DNA from: Acetivibrio ethanolgignens
GTDB lineage: Bacteria; Bacillota; Clostridia; Lachnospirales; Lachnospiraceae
Assembly (NCBI RefSeq): GCF_001461035.1
Contig: NZ_LNAM01000135.1
Span: 1 to 48,152, forward strand
Reading direction: 5' to 3'
Length of the DNA stretch: 48,152 nt
A program made the translations under genes and the position numbers. Below, piece by piece: positions 1-6,301 of the stretch; the stretch's first letter is position 1, and each line of letters begins with the position of its first letter. The notes below the pieces were generated by a model. That model saw only the letters and a program-made list of their open reading frames with translations. It was not told the origin of the DNA and did not search any database.

Positions 1-199
1 TAGCATTTTGCTTTCACTTTTTTGAAAGAAGGACCGATCTTGGACTCCATTTCATTGAGCAGAGCCGTGCGGAAAGCGTTACGTAAAGCGTTACGTAAAG
101 CGGATACCCCTTCACTGATTAAATCTCTGAATGGTAAAAAAAGTTCAGTGCATCATCCAAAGACAGTTTTTTCTGAAAAATGCTCAATAATGCGAGCAT
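1..199 (-). pseudogene. unidentified partial minus-strand reading frame, frameshifted
   Basis: I do not recognise the family. Read on the minus strand from an ATG at 199, a frame gives MLALLSIFQKKLSLDDALN. After the A7 run at 136-142 (T7 on the minus strand) it continues one base out of register as a helical, charged stretch containing ISEGVSALRNALRNAFRTAL and NEMESKIGPSFKKVKAKC, and runs off the window edge. One extra base in the homopolymer would join the halves. The segment around 74-100 has a tandem 12-bp duplication (gttacgtaaagc) that encodes repeated ALRN units. This antisense reading looks more protein-like than the plus-strand frame at 22-258. It is either a relic or a gene cut by the window edge. 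Confidence 0.25.
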
Positions 200-260
200 A
201 TTTTTGTAATTATGTCAAGAGTGTTAAAAAACCGCCATTATTGACGGCTCTTTTGTAATG

Positions 261-450
261 TTATGCATGCTCTGGTACCTTTCCCTGCTCCCAAATCTCA
301 TCGGCAGATAAATCTATATCAAATAATCCATTAATTATTTCTAAGTCTTTAAATGCCGGAATACAAACTGTTGTGTTATCCTTAATAAATCGTTTTCCTG
401 TTGTTTGCTCCATTCCTGAACTATTTTTAAAGCTCTTTTCGACAATATTA
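261..450 (-). pseudogene. decayed DUF4160-like fragment
   Basis: On the minus strand the segment reads SKRALKIVQEWSKQQENDLL, which resembles the C-terminal helix of DUF4160 proteins (a 'ALxLVxEWaxxHxxELL' pattern, from memory). After about residue 30 a single-base shift near 362 is needed to continue into PAFKDLEIINGLFDIDLSAD and a TAA at 261-263. No start codon or N-terminal half remains: beyond about 450 the DNA belongs to an oppositely oriented antitoxin fragment. I read this as one half of a toxin/antitoxin-like or small-protein gene destroyed by recombination. The family call is tentative. Confidence 0.3.
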
Positions 451-452
451 CA

Positions 453-644
453 CTAGGAATCAAGAATGGAGATAAGGTATTGTTCATGGAAGAATCAGGG
501 AGAGTATATATGATGAAAGCTTCTATGGATGCATTTCGTGATGCACAGAGAGCTTTCGTAGGTGAAGCGGAAAGAGTCAGTCTAGAGGATAACGATGATG
601 TTATGGCAATGCTCAAGGAGCTTAGGGAGGTTCAGATTATGTAG
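453..644 (+). pseudogene. C-terminal fragment of an AbrB/MazE/SpoVT-type antitoxin
   Basis: The plus-strand frame starts abruptly with LGIKNGDKVLFMEESGRVYM and ends ...VMAMLKELREVQIM at a TAG. 'LGIKxGDxV' is the second half of the swapped-hairpin AbrB DNA-binding fold. The Clostridial proteins of this type carry a short C-terminal tail like the one here. The first half of the fold and the start codon are missing, and an in-frame stop precedes position 453. The upstream DNA instead codes a different fragment on the other strand, so a junction near 450 fused two broken genes. The fragment itself is unlikely to be translated. Confidence 0.6.
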
Positions 645-759
645 CAGTTACACCGAATTAGTTGCGGCTTATGCAAAAATAGCTATGGAAATGGCAAAAA
701 GTATAGCCTTGGGTAAGGGAAAATTACACATCAAGATTAAGGGGGAAGGAGATAAATAA
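598..759 (+). CDS. possible 53-residue ORF after the antitoxin fragment
   Basis: An ATG at 598 opens a frame that overlaps the end of the antitoxin fragment and terminates at 757-759. Only the second half looks protein-like (YTELVAAYAKIAMEMAKSIA, then a Lys/Gly-rich end). The first part is the antitoxin reading frame in another register and has no good ribosome binding site. It may be the tail of a lost downstream partner gene rather than an independent gene. I recognise no family. Confidence 0.18.
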   Translation: MLWQCSRSLGRFRLCSSYTELVAAYAKIAMEMAKSIALGKGKLHIKIKGEGDK

Positions 760-839
760 AAGTAGAATTTTTTACAGGAAAGTAGTAAAATAATACCAGA
801 AGGAAACTACAAGCAAATAATTATATTAAGGGGTACTTT

Positions 840-2174
840 ATGAAAATTTGGGAATTTTTTGAGAACTTAGATGAATTTGTCTATGCGGCAGATATGGACA
901 GCTATGAAATATTGTACATGAATAAAAAGGCAAGGGAAGCCTATGGCTTTACTTCTAATAAAGGAGTTATCGGGAAAAAATGCTATGAGGTATTACAAAA
1001 ATCAAATGCTCCCTGTGCGATATGTACAAATCATTTATTAACTCCAGGGAACTTTAAGGAATGGCGATATTACAATCCTGTAATTCACAAGCATTTGGAA
1101 TTAAAAGATACCATGATAGAGGTTAATAAAAGACGCTGCCGTATAGAGCTTGCTATTGATGTTAGTATGAGGGAGCGTCAAAATGAAGCAGCTTGCAGAT
1201 ATGAGAATCTGGAGAAGCTGGTGAATGAGAGTATTCGGATTGCCCTGATGGCATCGACACCGAATAAGTCCTTGGAGATTATTTTAGAGCATCTTGGAAA
1301 GATATTGAAAGGTGAGAGAGCTTATATTTTTGAACGAAATACAAGGGGAGGAGATGACAATACCTACGAATGGGTTGCTGAGGGGATAACACCGGAAAGG
1401 GAGAACCTGCAGAATCTGTCGCCAGAGGTCTGTGCAAACTGGTATCAGAATTTTAAAGAGAATAAAAATATTGTGATTGAGGATTTGGAGGATATTCGAG
1501 AGGAAGATCCGTTGCAATATGCAAATCTAAAAAGGCAGAATATTTGCTCTATCGTGGTAGTTCCACTGTATGATGAGAGAAAAGTCATAGGGTTTTATGG
1601 TATTGATAACCCGCCGAAGGAATCTATGGATTATATTCAAAATATCCTTCAAATCATAGGCCACTTTATCGTATCATCCTTGAAAAGGAGGGATCTCATT
1701 AAGCAGCTGGAGCGGATAAGCTACTTAGATCAGCTTACTAAGCTGGGAAACCGGTTTGCAATGAATGAATATGCACTTCAGATGGGGCGGAGGGATAGTA
1801 TTGGAGTTGTTTATTGTGATATAACCGGATTAAAGCGAGTGAACGATACGGAAGGTCACGAGGCGGGAGACAGATTAATCCTTCGTGCCTGTGAAGGATT
1901 AGAAATTGCTTTCCATGGCTACGGCTTGTTCCGCATCGGTGGAGATGAACTGTTGGCTCTGTGCCCGCAGATAAAAGAAGATGAGTTAAAAAATAAGATT
2001 GAAAAGTTAAAAAAAGACCTGCAGGAGAAAGAGGTTGTTATGGCGATTGGAGCTATCTGGGAAAAGGAAAACAGCATTCCATTGGACAAGCTTTTATCTC
2101 TGGCAGAGGAACTGATGTATAAGGATAAAAAGGCATATTACAAGGCCCTTGGAGAAAAATCGGGGGGGGGGTAG
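840..2174 (+). CDS. PAS-GAF-GGDEF diguanylate cyclase
   Basis: A soluble 444-residue sensor cyclase expected to make c-di-GMP from two GTP. Residues 1-110 resemble a PAS sensor (FVYAADMDSYEILYMNKKA) and contain a CxxC pair (PCAIC). Residues about 145-290 resemble a GAF domain. Residues 295-440 are the GGDEF domain, with the active-site motif GGDEL at 367-371 preceded by FRI. The RxxD product-inhibition site normally found just upstream is absent (HGYGLF), so feedback inhibition by c-di-GMP is not expected. The start has AAGGGG seven bases upstream. The reading frame ends inside a 10-G run (S-G-G-G-stop). With 9 or 12 G the protein would gain about 15 residues and stop in an ATGA overlap with the next gene. 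It is probably cotranscribed with the downstream secreted protein. Confidence 0.88.
   Translation: MKIWEFFENLDEFVYAADMDSYEILYMNKKAREAYGFTSNKGVIGKKCYEVLQKSNAPCAICTNHLLTPGNFKEWRYYNPVIHKHLELKDTMIEVNKRRCRIELAIDVSMRERQNEAACRYENLEKLVNESIRIALMASTPNKSLEIILEHLGKILKGERAYIFERNTRGGDDNTYEWVAEGITPERENLQNLSPEVCANWYQNFKENKNIVIEDLEDIREEDPLQYANLKRQNICSIVVVPLYDERKVIGFYGIDNPPKESMDYIQNILQIIGHFIVSSLKRRDLIKQLERISYLDQLTKLGNRFAMNEYALQMGRRDSIGVVYCDITGLKRVNDTEGHEAGDRLILRACEGLEIAFHGYGLFRIGGDELLALCPQIKEDELKNKIEKLKKDLQEKEVVMAIGAIWEKENSIPLDKLLSLAEELMYKDKKAYYKALGEKSGGG
2162..2171 (+). repeat. poly-G(10) tract at the 3' end of the cyclase gene
   Basis: Ten consecutive G immediately precede the TAG stop. Tract-length change alters the C-terminus: 10 G gives the present stop; 9 or 12 G gives about 15 further residues and a TGA overlapping the ATG of the next gene; 11 G gives a roughly 36-residue extension running into the next gene. 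Such tracts mutate by slipped-strand pairing. The enzymatic domain is upstream and is unaffected. Confidence 0.9.
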
Positions 2175-2213
2175 AGAATACCTCAGAGACTGCAAAGAAA
2201 GGGAGGATAAGAG

Positions 2214-3476
2214 ATGAAGCGGTATATAGAATTATTTCTGATCCTGGCTGTAATTATGCTGCCTTCTACCATGCTGGCAGCTGAAAAACCGACCTATACG
2301 GTATCGCCCGGGAGTGCTCCGTATAAAAAGACATATACGAACTACACCACTTATAATAAGTATACAAAGCATTATTATGTGCTGCGTTCTTATCTGGAGC
2401 AGCTGGAGAAAAAGGGCGGCGGCACACTGGTACTGAAAAAGGGCACCTATAATATTTCCAATACTTTGTACATCCCGTCTAATGTAACTATTCAACTAAA
2501 GGATGGCGTAGTCATAAATAAAACAACAAAGACTGGAACGAAGAAATTTTCAGCTTCGGGAACGATTTTTCAGTGTATTTCACCGAAAAAAGCTTCGAAA
2601 GAGGGAAGTGTAAGTGGCTATAATGGAGCAAAAAACATTAAGCTGATTGGAAAAGGAAAGGCCGTTATAGACTTAAAATATGTAGAGGGTGCCATTGCGG
2701 TTGTTATGGGACATAATCAGGATATTTCAGTGTCGGGAATTACCTTCCGGAATATGAAAAATGGACATTTTATAGAAATGGATGCGGCGTGGAAGGTTCT
2801 GGTGGAAAATTGTACCTTCCAGAATCATCAGGCATCTCCAAAGAAGAATAAAGAGGCCATTAATCTGGATACACCGGATAAGAATACGGACGGCTTCCAT
2901 GAAATCTGGACAACTTATGACTGTACTCCGAATAAGGATGTAACGATACAAAACAATACATTTCTTTCTCTGGAGAGGGCGATAGGTACACATAAATACA
3001 GCGAAAATCAGCTTCATGCCAATATACGGATTCTGAATAACACAATTGATGGCTGTGAACAGGATGCAATTCGGGTTATGAACTGGGATTCTCCGGTGAT
3101 TGAAGGTAACCGTATTTCCAACGTGGCAGGAGGTAATGGAAAATATCGTGCTATCTTAGCCAGCGGTGTAAAAAATCCTGTTTTTATGAATAATACGATT
3201 GCGAATGTAGCCCGTCCGATTCAGATTATGCCATGGAAAAATTCGGGAGCTGGTGAAAGCTATGGCATTATTTATAATGAGCTGAGTGAGGAAAATATTG
3301 CGGCAATGCAAAAAAATACACTAATCAATGTAAGTGAGAATTTTATAAGGTATAACACGATTTATAATGAATTTGTTACTGGAAGCTATAAATATTATAT
3401 TGATTTGGCAATATCAGAGAAATCAATGGATAAATCCTCATATATACCAGCATTAATAGAATCCGTGAAAGTATAG
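2214..3476 (+). CDS. secreted right-handed beta-helix protein (pectate-lyase-like fold), 3' end altered
   Basis: A 420-residue exported protein. The N-terminus is a clear Sec signal peptide (MKRYIELFLILAVIMLPSTM, then LAAE). Residues about 55-110 (LRSYLEQLEKKGGGTLVLKK) match the entry segment of pectate-lyase/GH28-type beta helices ('GGGTVxLPxGxY'). The rest is a series of short strands with recurrent Asn-rich turns (VENCTFQN, IQNNTF, ILNNTI, IEGNRI, FMNNTI). No catalytic residues could be assigned, so the substrate (cell-surface or plant glycan) is open. The start has GGGAGG eight bases upstream. The last 27 codons are the antisense of the convergent Uma2 gene, so the native C-terminus seems to have been replaced at a junction near 3395-3420. 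It likely forms an operon with the cyclase. Confidence 0.72.
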   Translation: MKRYIELFLILAVIMLPSTMLAAEKPTYTVSPGSAPYKKTYTNYTTYNKYTKHYYVLRSYLEQLEKKGGGTLVLKKGTYNISNTLYIPSNVTIQLKDGVVINKTTKTGTKKFSASGTIFQCISPKKASKEGSVSGYNGAKNIKLIGKGKAVIDLKYVEGAIAVVMGHNQDISVSGITFRNMKNGHFIEMDAAWKVLVENCTFQNHQASPKKNKEAINLDTPDKNTDGFHEIWTTYDCTPNKDVTIQNNTFLSLERAIGTHKYSENQLHANIRILNNTIDGCEQDAIRVMNWDSPVIEGNRISNVAGGNGKYRAILASGVKNPVFMNNTIANVARPIQIMPWKNSGAGESYGIIYNELSEENIAAMQKNTLINVSENFIRYNTIYNEFVTGSYKYYIDLAISEKSMDKSSYIPALIESVKV

Positions 3477-3943
3477 TCTTCAGTATCTTCTGTTTCAAAA
3501 TTGTAAACCGTGATACGATTTTTAGCAGGGTCTACAATCCAGTATTCTTTTACACCAGAAGTGCGATACTTAAACAGCTTTGTATAATAATCCATTCTTC
3601 TGCTTCCAGGAGAAACGATTTCAATAATCCAATCTGGGGCACCAGAACAGCCTTTATCTGTGAGCTTGGATTTGTCGCAAATAACAGAGATATCCGGTTC
3701 AACATAATTTTTATCATCGTCATTTAAAAATACTGCAAATGGGGCAATATCGACTTCACATGAGCCATTATTGGATTTGATATAATTATTAATTACAGTG
3801 CATAATTCTGCGGTGATACGTTGATGTAGTCGGCTGGGCGGTGCCATGTAGTAAATCTGACCGTCAATCAGTTCTGCACGTTCACCTTCCTGGAGGTTGT
3901 AAATATCATCAATGGTATATGTTTGCTCTCTTGGTAATGGCAT
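3395..3943 (-). CDS. Uma2-family (PD-(D/E)XK fold) putative endonuclease
   Basis: About 182 residues. The family core is visible: ELIDGQIYYM near the N-terminus, EPDISVICD in the middle, and PDWIIEIVSPGS followed by YTKLFKYRTSGVKEYWIVDP. These supply the acidic and lysine positions expected of the restriction-endonuclease-like fold. Uma2 (DUF820) proteins are widespread, often multicopy, and of unproven function. The start at 3943 is chosen because AAGGGAAG lies seven bases upstream; an upstream in-frame ATG at 3961 lacks a site. The gene is complete and ends normally (DIAKSI), but its last 82 bases overlap the 3' end of the convergent beta-helix gene. This suggests it is the more recent arrival. 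Confidence 0.8.
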   Translation of the reverse strand: MPLPREQTYTIDDIYNLQEGERAELIDGQIYYMAPPSRLHQRITAELCTVINNYIKSNNGSCEVDIAPFAVFLNDDDKNYVEPDISVICDKSKLTDKGCSGAPDWIIEIVSPGSRRMDYYTKLFKYRTSGVKEYWIVDPAKNRITVYNFETEDTEDYTFTDSINAGIYEDLSIDFSDIAKSI

Positions 3944-4150
3944 GGTAGCACTTCCCTTCATAGTTATTGTATACCGTTTAAAGCTGGTTATTCCGGTATT
4001 TGGCAGCAGCGTTAATTCTCCACCCTGCAGTTACATTATAGCATACTTTAATAGATGCGTACAGCAGGATTATTCTTCTGAAGGTGCTTTCATGTAATGG
4101 AAAAAATTGGGTTTTAAAAAGATAGTCTGGATTTTTTTGCCAGCATCCTT

Positions 4151-4156
4151 TATAAT
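4151..4156 (+). promoter_or_regulatory. -10 element upstream of the REC-HD-GYP-GGDEF gene
   Basis: A consensus TATAAT lies 54 bases before the start codon. The -35 region (about 4128-4133) is poor and is followed by a T-rich stretch, so the promoter may need an activator. Confidence 0.4.
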
Positions 4157-4209
4157 AGAGAAGAGAACAAAAGAAAGGGCTGCCAGGACGGCTTGAAAGG
4201 ATACAGATT

Positions 4210-6300
4210 ATGGGCGAAAGTGGACAGGAAAAGAAGAAAATTCTAATTATTGATGATTCGGAGGTTAACCGCTCAATACTGAAAGATATGCTTGGAGGTG
4301 GCTATGAGATACTAGAGGCCTGTGACGGTGTTGAAGGAGTAGAGATCCTTCGGAAATATGAGGATCAGATTGATTTGGTGCTTTTGGATATCATTATGCC
4401 TAATATGGATGGCTTTGGTGTTTTAAGTGCCATGAATGAAAATCGCTGGATTGAATATATTCCTGTCGTTATGATTTCTACGGAAAGGGATCCTGTTTAT
4501 ATTGAGAAAGCATATGAGATGGGAATTACTGATTTTATTGCCCGTCCCTGTGACACATTGATTCTGCGACGGAGAGTTATTAATACAATTATGCTCTATG
4601 CTAAGCAAAAAAAGTTAATCAGTCTGGTGGCTGACCAGGTTTATGAGAAGGAAAAGACCAGCAACCTGATGGTGTCTATATTGAGTCATATTGTAGAATT
4701 CAGAAATGGAGAAAGTGGGCTTCATGTACTTCATATTCGTACTATTACCGGGCTGCTTTTAAAGTCTCTGGTAAAAAAGAGTAATAAGTATTCATTGACA
4801 CGTTCTGATGTTTCCCTGATTAGTACAGCCTCAGCACTTCATGATATTGGGAAAATAGGAATTCCGGAGGCTATCCTGAATAAACCGGGGAGGCTTACAA
4901 GGGAAGAGTTTGAAATTATGAAAACCCATTCGATGCTGGGAGCGACGATGCTTAGTGGGCTTCCTTTTTACCAGAATGAGAAGCTGATTCGTCTGGCTTA
5001 TGAAATTTGTCGCTGGCATCATGAGCGATATGATGGAAAGGGGTATCCGGATGGGTTAAAGGGCGATGAGATTCCCATTGCTGCACAGATTGTAGCCTTG
5101 GCTGATGTTTATGACGCTTTAACAAGTAAACGTGTTTATAAAGATGCCTATTCCCATGAAAAGGCAATACAGATGATTTTGGATGGAGAGTGTGGAGTGT
5201 TTAATCCTCTTTTGTTAGAGTGCCTGACAGAGATTCAGGAGCAATTAAAGGAGGAACTGGAGCAGAGCTCCTTTAGTAAAAGCAGCCAGAGGGAAATGCA
5301 GAAGATTGCAGAGGAGCTTATGGCACATGCGGAGCTTTCCTTGTCTAAACGGACTCTGAACCTTTTGGAGCATGAGAGGATTAAATATCAATTCCTGGCT
5401 TCTATGACAAATGATATTTTATTTGAATATACGAATACACCATCCATGATAACCTTTTCTGAACAGGGAGCAAAGAGGCTTGGTATCAGGGAGACGATGC
5501 TGAACCCTTATCAGAATCGTAATGTCCTGCATACCTTTGGGACAGAAAACTTACAGGGATTTGGAAAGCTTGTGAAAAGGGCGACACCGGAGCAGCCGAT
5601 TTTTCAGTATGACTGCAGGATTACGATAGATGATGAGCTGAAATGGGCACGGCTTGTCTGCTGCACGACCTGGTCAGGGGATGAGCCACCTCAGTATACG
5701 GGGCTTATCGGCAAAATTGTAGAGCTTAAGGATGAAGAAAATGTGGTTGTTGATATTGATAAAATGATAACGAGGGATCCATTGACCGGACTGCTTAATT
5801 TTACCCATGCAAGGCTTCGTATCCGAGAACAACTGGAGCTTCGCAGGAATAGTGAATTTGCTATTATAATCTTTGATCTGGATAGTTTTCGGAGTGCCAA
5901 TGACCGCTATGGACATATTTTTGGAGACAATCTGCTTAAGTATATGGCAGAGAGGCTTCGCCAATGTATTCGAAGTGAGGATATCGCAGCCCGCATTGGC
6001 GGTGATGAATTCCTGGTTATGGTAGAGTATAAAAAGGAAAAAGAAAAGGTGATTGAACGTATTTACAACGATCTGACAGGGGAGCACGATGGTTTTCCTG
6101 TTTCTGTTGCTATGGGAATCGCCCGGACTGAGGATATTGGAAGAGACTGTGAAGCTTTGCTGAGAGGTGCAGAGCAGGCACTATCTACAATCAAGCTGGA
6201 AAAGAAAAAGGGATACAGCTTTTATGATAAAACCATGCGGAGTATGCGACCGGTGCTGTCTTCGATTGAGGAGCTAGAAAATATGGAGGATGAAAAATAG
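4210..6300 (+). CDS. response regulator with HD-GYP and GGDEF domains (bifunctional c-di-GMP enzyme)
   Basis: A 696-residue cytosolic protein. Residues 8-130 form a receiver domain with the acidic pair D15-D16, phospho-acceptor D60 and S90. The conserved lysine of the 'KP' motif is replaced by Arg (IARPCD). Residues about 150-360 are an HD-GYP phosphodiesterase with H211-D212-IGKIG and HHERYDGKGYPDG (GYP at 277-279), both canonical. A divergent central segment (380-520) leads to a GGDEF domain with RIGGDEF (GGDEF from 597) and an intact inhibitory RxxD at 588-591 (RSED). One protein thus carries apparently competent synthesis and hydrolysis modules under phosphorylation control. The start has GAAAGGA upstream. 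The gene runs directly into the next one, so the secreted transglutaminase-like protein is probably its operon partner. Confidence 0.9.
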   Translation: MGESGQEKKKILIIDDSEVNRSILKDMLGGGYEILEACDGVEGVEILRKYEDQIDLVLLDIIMPNMDGFGVLSAMNENRWIEYIPVVMISTERDPVYIEKAYEMGITDFIARPCDTLILRRRVINTIMLYAKQKKLISLVADQVYEKEKTSNLMVSILSHIVEFRNGESGLHVLHIRTITGLLLKSLVKKSNKYSLTRSDVSLISTASALHDIGKIGIPEAILNKPGRLTREEFEIMKTHSMLGATMLSGLPFYQNEKLIRLAYEICRWHHERYDGKGYPDGLKGDEIPIAAQIVALADVYDALTSKRVYKDAYSHEKAIQMILDGECGVFNPLLLECLTEIQEQLKEELEQSSFSKSSQREMQKIAEELMAHAELSLSKRTLNLLEHERIKYQFLASMTNDILFEYTNTPSMITFSEQGAKRLGIRETMLNPYQNRNVLHTFGTENLQGFGKLVKRATPEQPIFQYDCRITIDDELKWARLVCCTTWSGDEPPQYTGLIGKIVELKDEENVVVDIDKMITRDPLTGLLNFTHARLRIREQLELRRNSEFAIIIFDLDSFRSANDRYGHIFGDNLLKYMAERLRQCIRSEDIAARIGGDEFLVMVEYKKEKEKVIERIYNDLTGEHDGFPVSVAMGIARTEDIGRDCEALLRGAEQALSTIKLEKKKGYSFYDKTMRSMRPVLSSIEELENMEDEK

Positions 6301-6301
6301 T

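Noticed and set aside
61-110. CRISPR-like repeats from the gttacgtaaagc duplication
   Set aside because: Only two abutting units, no spacers, and explained as a coding duplication.
22-258. Plus-strand 78-codon frame at the left edge
   Set aside because: No ribosome site and a composition unlike a protein; the antisense frame looks more coherent.
5674-6087. 137-codon minus-strand frame
   Set aside because: Antisense of the GGDEF domain; no independent signals.
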